Part shown: positions 6,711 through 13,714 of the stretch, piece by piece
How positions within the stretch are numbered: position 1 is the stretch's first letter
Layout: each line of letters starts with the position of its first letter
Source: a virus
Strand: one strand, 5' to 3'
IMG/VR virus record: IMGVR_UViG_3300048837_001212
Coordinates: 1-40,763 of that record
DNA length: 40,763 nt
Made by a program: the position numbers and the translations under genes
The notes under the pieces: model-generated
Database searches by the model: none
Told to the model about the DNA's origin: nothing
What the model saw: only the letters and a program-made list of their open reading frames with translations

Positions 6711-7409
6711 ATGGAACAGACGACGACGAAGAACAATGCCCTGACCATTTTGGGCGCGCCTCCGGCAGCGCCGCCGTTCCCGACCCAGGGGGTTTTGTAT
6801 TTCCTGGACGGCCAGTACCTGTTCTGCTACCCAACGCAGGCCGGCGGGCACGCGTCGAAGTTCGTCACGGCGAAGGACGTGGCGGCGGCATTCGCGCGGG
6901 TGGAAGAAGATTCGGGCTGGCTGCCGGCAGGCGTGGTGCGCTGCGGAAACAGCGCGCGGGGGCGGTGGTTCGCCTACACCGCGCCGGCGCAGAAGGTGGA
7001 GATCGCGCTGGGCGACGAGCACCTCACCGTCCCGATCCCGCGCACGGTGCTGCTGGTGATGGGTGACCAGCATTATCTGTGGGCGCTGTGGGAGAAATAT
7101 TTCTTTCCCGAGGCAGCCGCCTACCACGCGCCGTTTCCCAACGTCTACCCGGGCGGCAAGATTTGCTGGGGGCAGAACACACCGCCGGCGTTCGAGGTGA
7201 GCGAAGCGCGCCAGACCTGGGAGAAATTCTTCGCCACGCCGTTCAACCAGGACCTGGCCGAAGGCAAGAGCCGCGAGCACGGCAGCGCAATCGAGATGCT
7301 GCGCAGGCTGGCGGACGGGAAGCGGCGTACCTATCCGGGCGACGACCTGGTCGAGGCAGGCGGTTCAATCGGCAGCAAAATCAAATACGTGCTCGAAGGA
7401 GGTGGGTGA
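6711..7409 (+). CDS. E2-like ubiquitin-conjugating-fold protein (PRTRC protein B)
   Basis: A 232-residue protein. FPNVYPGGKICWG near residues 143-154 matches the heart of E2 enzymes, where His-Pro-Asn is followed by the active-site Cys in a GxIC segment; Cys152 is the candidate nucleophile. In ubiquitin-type systems the E2 receives the activated modifier from E1 and passes it to a target. GAGGT at 6701-6705 supports ATG 6711; in-frame ATGs at 6696 and 6699 overlap the previous stop and are alternatives. Its TGA overlaps the start of the JAB gene. The functional reading is from the family and the motif, not from a measured activity. Confidence 0.75.
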   Translation: MEQTTTKNNALTILGAPPAAPPFPTQGVLYFLDGQYLFCYPTQAGGHASKFVTAKDVAAAFARVEEDSGWLPAGVVRCGNSARGRWFAYTAPAQKVEIALGDEHLTVPIPRTVLLVMGDQHYLWALWEKYFFPEAAAYHAPFPNVYPGGKICWGQNTPPAFEVSEARQTWEKFFATPFNQDLAEGKSREHGSAIEMLRRLADGKRRTYPGDDLVEAGGSIGSKIKYVLEGGG

Positions 7410-8053
7410 TGGATGGCTCCGCTTTCGTCAATTACCGCTTTGCCCGGTCTCCTCAACTGCCGCCGGTGAGCGGCGGGCTGTACGAATACGTGGTCGCCGC
7501 GAACGGCATCTTCGTGCGCGCAAAGCGGCCCGAACTGGAGGCGATGATCTGGATCGCCGCGACGCGCGCGCCTCTGCGCGGGTTGAGCATCTTGCAGCCT
7601 TACCTGCACCCGGCGGCGCGCGTGCAGGCGCGAATGACGGCGCAGATGTTTGAGATGGCTTACCGGGCAGGAGGTAATGAGATCCTGTTCTATCTTGGCA
7701 TGCAGGGGGACGCCTGGCGGCTGGGGCTGCCAGAGCAGGCGCAGGGGGTGGTAAGCGTTCACCCGCTCAACCCGTTTGCCGGGGGCGCGGGCACAGCGCT
7801 GGAGGTGCACTCGCACCACGGGATGAATGCGTTCTTCAGCAAGACCGACGACAAAGAGGAATCGGCCGGGTTCCGGGTGTACGCGGTGATCGGCGACCTG
7901 GAGCGCGCGCCGGCGATCTTGACTCGGGTAGGAATTTACGGGCACTTCCAGGAAGTGCCCTCGACGTGGATCTTCGACCTGCCGCGCGGGGTGCGCGACG
8001 GGCTGTATCCGGCGGATGATAAGGAACTGCAATATGTCGACGTCGAAGATTGA
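7409..8053 (+). CDS. JAB/JAMM metalloprotease (PRTRC protein A)
   Basis: A 214-residue protein. His134-Ser-His136 followed by seven residues, Ser144, two residues and Asp147 is a perfect JAMM zinc motif (H-x-H-x7-S-x2-D), the active site of isopeptidases that remove ubiquitin from targets or trim its C-terminus. The start at ATG 7409 overlaps the TGA of the E2 gene, and AAGGAGG lies upstream. The 3' end overlaps the E1 gene by 20 bases. The likely substrate is the ubiquitin-like protein encoded at 5372. Similar JAB proteins work with E1 and E2 in bacterial antiviral CBASS and Bil systems. Confidence 0.88.
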   Translation: MDGSAFVNYRFARSPQLPPVSGGLYEYVVAANGIFVRAKRPELEAMIWIAATRAPLRGLSILQPYLHPAARVQARMTAQMFEMAYRAGGNEILFYLGMQGDAWRLGLPEQAQGVVSVHPLNPFAGGAGTALEVHSHHGMNAFFSKTDDKEESAGFRVYAVIGDLERAPAILTRVGIYGHFQEVPSTWIFDLPRGVRDGLYPADDKELQYVDVED

Positions 8054-8879
8054 TCCGAATTATCTTGACCTGGATTACTTGAATTCCTGCAAGCTGCTGC
8101 TGCCGGTGACCGATATGGTCTCACTCGTGTTGGTGGGCTGCGGGGGAACGGGCTCGTGGCTGGCGCCGCACGTGGCGCGGGTGGCGCGCCTGCTGGTGGA
8201 GAAGTTCCACAAAGAGACGCAGGTGTTTTTCTACGACCCGGACCAGGTTGAGGAGAAGAACATCTACCGCCAGAGCTTCAGCTATGCCGAGATCGGCCAG
8301 AACAAGGCGCAGGCGCTGGCCTGGCGCTATGGGCTGGCGTGGGGGCTGGAGATCGTGGCGGTTCCCAAGGCGTACGAGGCCGGCAAGCTCAGCTACCGGG
8401 GCTCCCTGGCGGTGGTGATCGGCTGCGTGGACAACGCCGCCGGTCGGACGGCGATCCGCGACGACGTGCAGCACTCGGCGCGCACCTGGTGGCTGGACTG
8501 CGGCAACACGCGGAGCGCCGGTCAGGTGCTCGTGGGCAGCGGGTACACGCGGCCCGAAGACCCGTACCAGCTGCCCGGGTTCTGCACGTGGCTGCCCTTG
8601 CCATCCGCGCGCCACCCGGAGCTGCTGGAGGCGCTGCCGGGAGAGGGCGTTTCTATAGAAACGGGCGTTTCTGTAGAAACGGTCGCACCGCAAAATATGA
8701 GCTGCGCGGAGATGGCGCTGGCAGACAGTCAGGGACTGGCGATCAACGCGCGCATGGCGGCCGAGGCGGCGGATTACCTGGTGCGGATGCTGGTGACGAA
8801 AGACCTGCGGAAATGGGGCACGTACATCGACCTGGCGAGCGGGAGCGCGCGGTCGAAATACATCACGAAGGATCATTAA
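8034..8879 (+). CDS. ThiF/E1-like adenylating enzyme (PRTRC ThiF protein)
   Basis: A 281-residue protein with the nucleotide-binding GCGGTGS at residues 35-41, followed by an Asp-rich strand end and a Gln-Asn-Lys region typical of the ThiF/MoeB/E1 fold. Such enzymes adenylate the C-terminal glycine of a ubiquitin-like protein and pass it on as a thioester. AAGGA at 8021-8025 favours ATG 8034 over the ORF start at 8016. The gene overlaps the JAB gene and its stop overlaps the next ATG. Two palindrome copies (8649, 8667) insert the linker VSIETGVSVET at about residues 206-216, close to where E1-type proteins have a flexible crossover loop. Confidence 0.85.
   Translation: MSTSKIDPNYLDLDYLNSCKLLLPVTDMVSLVLVGCGGTGSWLAPHVARVARLLVEKFHKETQVFFYDPDQVEEKNIYRQSFSYAEIGQNKAQALAWRYGLAWGLEIVAVPKAYEAGKLSYRGSLAVVIGCVDNAAGRTAIRDDVQHSARTWWLDCGNTRSAGQVLVGSGYTRPEDPYQLPGFCTWLPLPSARHPELLEALPGEGVSIETGVSVETVAPQNMSCAEMALADSQGLAINARMAAEAADYLVRMLVTKDLRKWGTYIDLASGSARSKYITKDH
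8649..8680 (+). repeat. Two tandem GTTTCT-NN-AGAAAC palindromes in the ThiF gene
   Basis: Copies at 8649-8662 (centre AT, fully symmetric) and 8667-8680 (centre GT), 18 bp apart, the same spacing as the pair at 3298. Both are in the VSxET frame. Confidence 0.9.
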
Positions 8880-9691
8880 TGTTCCCATGCCTTTCTGCTT
8901 TACAGGTTCGGGCGCTGTCTGGCGTGCCGGCGACGATCTACCTGCTGTTAATGAGCGAGCCGGCGGGCGGCAACCAGGAGTGGATCGAGCGCTATTCCGG
9001 GTTCTCTGACAAGCCCGTCAAGCAGGCCCTGGCGCTGCTGGTCGAACTGGGCATGGTATCGCGCTGCGGGGTTCGTGGGTCGTATACCTACCACCTGGTG
9101 CGGCCTGACCAGGAGCGGCAACTGCCGCTGCCGGTGGAGCGGATCGAAGCGGGGCCGGAGATTGTCGATGCTGTGGCAGCGGACGCTCAAGCGCCGAACG
9201 CACCCGGTCCGGAGTTTCCAGCGCAGGAAACAGCCGATGAAGATCAACCGGCGGGAAGGTTAGGGAAAATCGAGTCGGAGAAACTCCGACTCGCGCCTCT
9301 AGCTAGTAGTAGTAGTAGATCTTTAAATCTAGATTCTAGAGAGAATCTACTACCACCAGATTCTAGAAGAGCGGTCGAGTCGGAGAATTTCCGACTCGCG
9401 GCGCTGCTGGACCGGGCGGAGGTGCGCGACCCGGCGAAATCGCGTTTGCTGCGGGGTGGTTTTGACCCGGAGGTGATCGAGGCACACCTGCGGTTGAGCG
9501 ATTCGACCGGCCAGGCGATCTACCGCATCGAGCACAACTGGCCAGTGGCGTGGGATAAGTGGCGCGACTGGCAGCAGTTTCACTGCCGGGAATGCGGCGG
9601 AACGATCTATCCCGGGGAGCAGTGTTATCGCTGCGCGCCGAACGAGGAAGGCGAGGAGGATGACGATGACGGTTCGGGAGAAGTTGAGTAA
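8879..9691 (+). CDS. Winged-helix replication-initiator-like protein with zinc ribbon
   Basis: A 270-residue protein. Residues about 10-75 form a winged helix of the type seen at the N-terminus of phage and plasmid replication organisers (TIYLLLMSEP ... WIERYSGFSDKPVKQALALLVELGMVSR ... YTYHLV). A low-complexity linker follows, then a helical part and a Cys-x2-Cys ... Cys-x2-Cys zinc ribbon (CREC ... CYRC) and an acidic tail. The linker DNA (9270-9400) carries an origin-like repeat cluster, the same design as the lambda O gene, which contains its own origin. The function is inferred from the domain and this repeat cluster. It overlaps the ThiF stop by one base. Confidence 0.65.
   Translation: MFPCLSALQVRALSGVPATIYLLLMSEPAGGNQEWIERYSGFSDKPVKQALALLVELGMVSRCGVRGSYTYHLVRPDQERQLPLPVERIEAGPEIVDAVAADAQAPNAPGPEFPAQETADEDQPAGRLGKIESEKLRLAPLASSSSRSLNLDSRENLLPPDSRRAVESENFRLAALLDRAEVRDPAKSRLLRGGFDPEVIEAHLRLSDSTGQAIYRIEHNWPVAWDKWRDWQQFHCRECGGTIYPGEQCYRCAPNEEGEEDDDDGSGEVE
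9270..9400. other. Putative replication origin (repeat cluster in initiator gene)
   Basis: Two 26-bp direct repeats begin at 9270 and 9375, exactly 105 bases apart, and differ at only two bases. Each is itself palindromic: CGAGTCGGAG (9271) pairs with CTCCGACTCG, and CGAGTCGGA (9376) with TCCGACTCG. Between them the DNA is AT-rich for this genome: five TAG repeats (9304-9318), AGATTCTAGA at 9331 and again at 9358, and TAGATTCT/AGAATCTA (9330-9349). Paired protein sites around an AT-rich unwinding element are typical of origins. The protein here is only serine- and leucine-rich linker. Confidence 0.6.
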
Positions 9692-9869
9692 ACGTGAAGC
9701 GGGCAGGCTGGGCGGGCTGGCGACGGTCGAGAAGCACGGCAGGGAGCACATGCGCGCGATCGGCAAGAGGGGCTACGCGGCGGCGCGGGAGAAGTACCGC
9801 TTCCCGCCCGGGCGGTTGAAGAAGTGGCTGCGGAAGTACGGCACCCGGATGCGGGATTGCTGGAAGTAA
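9666..9869 (+). CDS. Small basic KGG-like protein
   Basis: A 67-residue, strongly basic protein. The part EAGRLGGLATVEKHGREHM is followed by a second similar unit, IGKRGYAAAREKYRF, resembling the repeated Gly-Gly motif of small KGG/stress-type proteins. GAGGAGG at 9653-9659 favours ATG 9666; ATG 9660 is an alternative. It overlaps the end of the replication gene. It probably binds nucleic acid, but no function can be given. Confidence 0.55.
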   Translation: MTVREKLSKREAGRLGGLATVEKHGREHMRAIGKRGYAAAREKYRFPPGRLKKWLRKYGTRMRDCWK

Positions 9870-9914
9870 GTGTAACAAGAGGAAAAATGGGCTATGCAGA
9901 ATAAAGTGTGGATT

Positions 9915-9941
9915 GGAACAACTGGAACAACTGGAGCAATC
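9915..9941 (+). repeat. Three tandem 9-bp repeats before the recombinase start
   Basis: GGAACAACT occurs at 9915 and 9924, and a third, diverged unit at 9933 (GGAGCAATC) ends directly before ATG 9942 and carries the ribosome site. Changes in copy number would alter the leader without shifting the frame. Confidence 0.6.
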
Positions 9942-10541
9942 ATGATATTTGGATACATCAGGGTCAGCAGCGACAAACAGACCGTTGAAAACCAGCGATT
10001 TGAAATCACCAACTTTGCAAACCGACAAAACATGGTCGTTGATCGGTGGATCGAAGAAACCATTAGCGGGACAAAATCCTATAACAAACGGTTGCTGGGT
10101 CAATTACTTAAAGATGTCAATAAAGGGGACCTGATCATCTGCGCTGAACTTTCCAGGCTTGGAAGAAACCTGTTCATGATCATGGAAATTCTCAACATCT
10201 GCATGCAGAAAGAATGCCGGGTCTGGACGATAAAAGACAATTACCGGCTTGGTGATGATATCCAGAGCAAAATATTGGCGTTTGCCTTTGGCCTTTCAGC
10301 AGAAATCGAGCGAAACCTGATCAGTCAGAGGACAAAAGAAGCGCTGGCGCGAAAAAAATCAGAGGGAAAGGTACTTGGCAGACCGAAAGGCCGGAAAGGG
10401 AGCCATTACAAACTAACCGGGAATGAGACTGATATCCAGGTTCTTCTCGGTCAGGGAGTTTCCAAGAGTGAAATTGCCCGGCGGTACCAAGTCAACCGGA
10501 TGACGGTTGCGGCTTTTTTACGAAGAGAGGGCATAGCATGA
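9942..10541 (+). CDS. Serine recombinase (resolvase/invertase family)
   Basis: A 199-residue protein with a full small serine recombinase: GYIRVSS at residues 4-10 with nucleophile Ser9, the ELSRLGRN segment with catalytic arginines, a long E-helix (IERNLISQRTKEALARKK), and a C-terminal helix-turn-helix (SEIARRYQVNRMTVAAFLRRE). Such enzymes resolve plasmid multimers or invert segments. The DNA is clearly AT-richer than its neighbours, so it was probably acquired. GGAG at 9933-9936 supports ATG 9942; an in-frame ATG at 9894 would add residues coded by 9-bp tandem repeats. No invertible segment or clear res site was found. Confidence 0.9.
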   Translation: MIFGYIRVSSDKQTVENQRFEITNFANRQNMVVDRWIEETISGTKSYNKRLLGQLLKDVNKGDLIICAELSRLGRNLFMIMEILNICMQKECRVWTIKDNYRLGDDIQSKILAFAFGLSAEIERNLISQRTKEALARKKSEGKVLGRPKGRKGSHYKLTGNETDIQVLLGQGVSKSEIARRYQVNRMTVAAFLRREGIA

Positions 10542-10822
10542 GAACCGACAAGGATTTTGACAACCATATTCTTCCGGACTTTCTAGAGTTTGCGGTGCCG
10601 ATACAAATACTTGCAATCCAATCTGGAGAAGTTCCACTCAACACCCATAGGCCCGACATAAACAAAATTATAGGCCAACACGGGGATGATCTGCTTTATG
10701 GGGGCAAGCATTGCGCAGAAGCAGCGGCGGCGGTAATCGAAGCCGTGGCTTTATGCGCCTTTGCTCCAGGAGGGATAACTATATTCGGACGCCACTTTGA
10801 GGCGACATTCCACACGCGGTGA
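10538..10822 (+). CDS. Hypothetical partner of serine recombinase
   Basis: A 94-residue protein that starts inside the recombinase stop codon (ATGA), so the two are translationally coupled. It has a mixed alpha/beta composition with an alanine-rich helix (AEAAAAVIEAVAL). No family is recognised. Its base composition resembles the recombinase more than the genome, so both probably arrived together. Confidence 0.6.
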   Translation: MRTDKDFDNHILPDFLEFAVPIQILAIQSGEVPLNTHRPDINKIIGQHGDDLLYGGKHCAEAAAAVIEAVALCAFAPGGITIFGRHFEATFHTR

Positions 10823-10825
10823 ATA

Positions 10826-11071
10826 ATGCGTGACAGAGTCATCTCTATGCAGATCCATCGAAGGACTCACGGCAGCGCGTGCTTCAGGCGGCGCCTGAAG
10901 CGCACGCGGCCTATTTGGCTGCGCTGCCTGCACTGCAAGCGGCGACTGGTGCGCGTGGACGTGCAGGACGGTTGGACGTGCATACCGGTTGACCATGCGC
11001 TGGTGGTGGAGGCGCAGCTGGTGTGTACGTGCGGCGAGGTGCGCTGTTTCCACGGCGTGCGGATTTCGTAA
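10826..11071 (+). CDS. Small cysteine-rich (zinc ribbon-like) protein
   Basis: An 81-residue basic protein with Cys-x2-Cys (CLHC) near residue 35 and a later Cys-x-Cys plus Cys (CTCGEVRC) that could form a zinc ribbon. An internal ATG at 10847 is an alternative start. It is the last gene before the strong promoter at 11083, a position where phages often place late-gene regulators, but no such function can be shown. Confidence 0.5.
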   Translation: MRDRVISMQIHRRTHGSACFRRRLKRTRPIWLRCLHCKRRLVRVDVQDGWTCIPVDHALVVEAQLVCTCGEVRCFHGVRIS

Positions 11072-11082
11072 AAAACTGATTG

Positions 11083-11111
11083 TTGATTTAATCACAATTT
11101 TGTTCTATGAT
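11083..11111 (+). promoter_or_regulatory. Sigma70-type promoter for the late region
   Basis: TTGATT (11083-11088), a 17-base spacer and TATGAT (11106-11111) match the sigma70 consensus at 4 of 6 and 5 of 6 positions. The region is AT-rich, directly follows a stop codon and precedes the lysis and structural genes. Confidence 0.75.
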
Positions 11112-11161
11112 AGATCTAAGCCGGTACGCGCCGTATAGCCCGCAAGGGCAGGCGCGCCCAG

Positions 11162-11220
11162 CGTCGGAGATTGGCGCCGACGACTTCCATGTCCATGTCT
11201 GGAGTCGTCGGCGTTTTTCT
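11162..11220 (+). terminator. Leader terminator with competing hairpin before lysis genes
   Basis: CGCCGACGACT (11175-11185) and AGTCGTCGGCG (11203-11213) form a perfect 11-bp stem followed by TTTTTCT, an intrinsic terminator placed between promoter 11083 and the holin-like gene. CGTCGG (11162-11167) can pair with CCGACG (11177-11182) inside the left arm, so a competing hairpin could block it. This is an attenuation or antitermination layout, as in lambda late control; the regulator is not known. Confidence 0.7.
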
Positions 11221-11242
11221 GTTTAAGCCTCGGGAGGGCAAA

Positions 11243-11647
11243 ATGACAATCGAAATGCTTCTCGGATTTGCGGTTACTTTGGGTGGGTTGGGATCGTTGA
11301 TCGCTGTTTTGGTCAATATCGGCAAGACGGTCGGCTGGGTCAAGGATGGACAGTCCGCCACAGTGGTAACCGGGCTGAACCTGCTGCTGATGGCGGCGGT
11401 GTTCGGCATGGGCGTTTTCAAGCCGGAATTCGACTGGAAGGGCCTGGATGAAAACGCCGGCCAGCTTGCAACCGTGCTCGCAACCGTCTTCGGTTTTGTC
11501 TGGCAGATGATCAGTTCCAAATTGGCGCACTCTGGCTTCAAGGGCGTTCCCGTGCTGGGAAAGAGCTATAGCCTGGATCAATCCCGGGTGATGCAGGCCC
11601 AGGCCGCTGAGTACGTCGCTGAACAAGCTCAGCGTTACGAGGGCTAA
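11243..11647 (+). CDS. Holin-like membrane protein
   Basis: A 134-residue protein with three hydrophobic segments at about residues 4-26, 40-58 and 73-92, and a polar C-terminus. It lies two genes before a lysozyme, the usual place of a holin, which makes holes in the inner membrane at lysis. GGGAGG at 11232-11237 marks ATG 11243; the longer ORF from 11171 would begin inside the leader terminator and is rejected. Assignment is by topology and position. Confidence 0.7.
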   Translation: MTIEMLLGFAVTLGGLGSLIAVLVNIGKTVGWVKDGQSATVVTGLNLLLMAAVFGMGVFKPEFDWKGLDENAGQLATVLATVFGFVWQMISSKLAHSGFKGVPVLGKSYSLDQSRVMQAQAAEYVAEQAQRYEG

Positions 11648-11650
11648 GCC

Positions 11651-12076
11651 TTGACAGTCGATTGGGGAACGATCCTTGAAGCATTGCTCATCGCCTTGAT
11701 CGGTGGCGGCCTGGTCTCCTGGTACGAACGCAAGGCCAGAAAGCGCCAGGCCGAGGGTTTGGCCGTGAAGATCGAGGCGGAAGCCGGGAAGATCGAGGCG
11801 GAAGCGGATTCGATCAAGTTTGACGCCACGGTCAAGACCCTGGACGGCGCGTTCCGGCTGATCGGGGTCTTGACCGATCAGCTCAAATGCCAGGAGAAGC
11901 GCCTGGACGAACAGGACTGTAAGCTGGCGAATCTGCAACAAACCGTTGTGCAGTATGCCCGGCGGATCGAGTATCTGATGCGCGGCATCCGCGTGCTCTT
12001 GGGGCAGTTCGAGCAGGCCTGCATCGAGCCGGCCTGGAGACCGGACGATTGGTCGGTGGAAGATGAGGGACCGTGA
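11651..12076 (+). CDS. Membrane-anchored coiled-coil protein of the lysis cassette
   Basis: A 141-residue protein starting with TTG. One N-terminal membrane helix (residues about 8-24) is followed by a basic patch and a long helical part with heptad-like repeats (KIEAEAGKIEAEADSIK and the 80-115 region). It lies between holin and lysozyme and overlaps the latter by GTGA. This topology fits a spanin-like or holin-accessory protein, but no family motif is visible. Confidence 0.55.
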   Translation: MTVDWGTILEALLIALIGGGLVSWYERKARKRQAEGLAVKIEAEAGKIEAEADSIKFDATVKTLDGAFRLIGVLTDQLKCQEKRLDEQDCKLANLQQTVVQYARRIEYLMRGIRVLLGQFEQACIEPAWRPDDWSVEDEGP

Positions 12077-13242
12077 ACAAGATCAGCGAGATGGACAAAC
12101 TGAATGCCGAAATGGCCTTGTGGGAGCAAAACCCCCGCGAGGTCCGCGCGTTTAATGCGCAGTACGAGCAGGATATTCCGATAGTGCTGGCGATGGCTAC
12201 CGCGACCGGGAGCGTCTCGGGGCTCAACCCGATGAGCTGCGCGCACTGGTGTGATATCAGTCACTGGACGGACGGCCTGGACCTGTACGACCTGCTCACC
12301 AATCATCGCTTCGACGGATCCATGCCAAAGGCCGCCGACGGCGCGCAGATGTACCCGGGCGACGCTTACGACCTGGGGAACTACGTCGATCATACCTTCC
12401 CCGGCTTTGTCGACCAGACCTACCACGCTCGCAAGGGCTGCATCCCGTACTTCTTCTTCCAGCCGAAATACTTCCAGGCTTCAACCCCTGAAAGCGACTG
12501 GCAGTACAAGCGCCTCAAATACGCCTTCAACAACAAGATCCCTGGTAAATCGTTTCATGCCCTGGCGATCGATCTGGAAGTGGGCGGCGACTCGGACGTC
12601 AACACGGTCAATAAGCTCAAGCGCTTTTTTGGCTGGCTGCTGTCGGATCCGCAGTTCAACACGGTGCCGATCATCTGGTACACCAGCATGGGCTATCTCG
12701 GGCAGCACCCGGCGATCGCCAACTGGTTCGGCGCCAAGGAAAGCCCGGTCGAGTTGTGGATGGCGCAGTGGTCCCACTCGCATGTCGCGCATGGGCCGAT
12801 CCCGATCGACCAGATGGACGCGCACATGGCCGCGGTCAACATGCGCGTGATGCTGCCCGGAAATAATAGCAAGCGGCGCTTTGTCCAGTGGACCGACGCG
12901 ATCGAAGTGGGTAAGCAGGGCGTCGACGGTAACTTCTATTTTGGCACGGTCGAGGAGTGTTACACCTGGTTAGGTGTAGATACCGCACCGCTGCCGCCAC
13001 CCCCGCCACCTCCCGCACCTGAACCGGTGACGATGACGATCGATAACCCGTGGTCTGACCGGATCAATCTGCGCTCAGCGCCGATCGTTTCTACAGAAAC
13101 GCTGAAGGGCCAGTTGCACGACGGCACGCAGGTCGAGGTGCTGGAAGAGAAGGTGGTCGGGGGTGATGTGTTTATCCGGGTGCGCGCTGAGGGCTGGATT
13201 GCCAAGCGCTACCAAGGTCGCAACTATATCGGAGGCAAGTAG
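12073..13242 (+). CDS. Endolysin: GH25-like lysozyme with SH3-type domain
   Basis: A 389-residue protein starting with GTG. The glycoside hydrolase 25 fold shows as CDISHW (Asp61), AIDLEV (Asp167, Glu169), a WYTS strand and LWMAQW/QWTD segments. These enzymes cut the N-acetylmuramyl bond of peptidoglycan. A proline-rich linker (about 310-325) leads to a C-terminal SH3-type wall-binding domain (INLRSAP ... GTQVEVLE ... GWIAKRY). No signal peptide is visible, so it would depend on the holin. A 50-residue N-terminal extension precedes the catalytic domain. A palindrome copy at 13087 lies in the SH3 domain. Confidence 0.85.
   Translation: MNKISEMDKLNAEMALWEQNPREVRAFNAQYEQDIPIVLAMATATGSVSGLNPMSCAHWCDISHWTDGLDLYDLLTNHRFDGSMPKAADGAQMYPGDAYDLGNYVDHTFPGFVDQTYHARKGCIPYFFFQPKYFQASTPESDWQYKRLKYAFNNKIPGKSFHALAIDLEVGGDSDVNTVNKLKRFFGWLLSDPQFNTVPIIWYTSMGYLGQHPAIANWFGAKESPVELWMAQWSHSHVAHGPIPIDQMDAHMAAVNMRVMLPGNNSKRRFVQWTDAIEVGKQGVDGNFYFGTVEECYTWLGVDTAPLPPPPPPPAPEPVTMTIDNPWSDRINLRSAPIVSTETLKGQLHDGTQVEVLEEKVVGGDVFIRVRAEGWIAKRYQGRNYIGGK
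13087..13100 (+). repeat. GTTTCT-AC-AGAAAC palindrome in the endolysin gene
   Basis: One copy of the dispersed palindrome, with AC centre (opposite polarity to those at 3-9 kb), read as VSTET within the SH3-type domain. Confidence 0.9.
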
Positions 13243-13246
13243 GCTT

Positions 13247-13597
13247 ATGCCCACATCCGCGCTCAAACCGTGCGCTTACCCTGGCTGCTCGCAGCTGGTC
13301 CGCTCTGGACGCTGCGAGCGTCACGCGCGTGAGGTGAGAGCGGCCCGGGCTTATCACGACCCGGAAGTTCAGAAGCTCTACAAGACCAGGCGCTGGCAGA
13401 TGATCCGCAGGCTGCAACTTGCGAAGGAGCCCTGGTGCAGCGATTGTCTGAAGGCGGGCCTGTGGGTTGAGGCCAGGCAGTGCGATCACATCACCCCGCA
13501 CCGCGGCGACGTGGCTGCCTTCTGGCGCGGTCCGTTTCAATCGCTGTGCGACTCCTGTCACAGTCGCAAGACGGCAGGCGAGGTATTGAACCAATGA
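13247..13597 (+). CDS. HNH endonuclease next to terminase
   Basis: A 116-residue protein. Two cysteine pairs and the core QCDHITPHRGD ... NLxxLCxxCH-like SLCDSCHSRKT form the HNH fold with zinc knuckles. In cos phages of the HK97 type a small HNH protein beside the terminase helps to cut concatemeric DNA at cos. The start at ATG 13247 follows GGAGG at 13231-13235; the longer frame from 13163 overlaps the endolysin. Confidence 0.88.
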   Translation: MPTSALKPCAYPGCSQLVRSGRCERHAREVRAARAYHDPEVQKLYKTRRWQMIRRLQLAKEPWCSDCLKAGLWVEARQCDHITPHRGDVAAFWRGPFQSLCDSCHSRKTAGEVLNQ

Positions 13598-13714
13598 GCG
13601 CCACCCCCTACCCCCCTCAGAAAGTTTTCGATTGGAGAGGGCGGAGCGCGTGTGGCCTTCCATGCGTAAAAAATTCCCAATGTGGAGAATCCGCTTAACC
13701 AACGGGGAGCCGAG
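13598..13714 (+). other. Candidate cos/packaging region
   Basis: This 117-base gap between the HNH and small terminase genes is unusual in so tight a gene block. It begins with a C-rich run (CACCCCCTACCCCCC) followed by an AT-richer stretch. HNH-terminase phages often carry their cos site here. No cut position can be read from the sequence. Confidence 0.35.

Noticed and set aside
9942-10541. Invertase for tail fibre switching
   Set aside because: I saw no pair of inverted sites around the fibre genes and no alternative fibre ends; the enzyme lies 20 kb from the tail fibre block.
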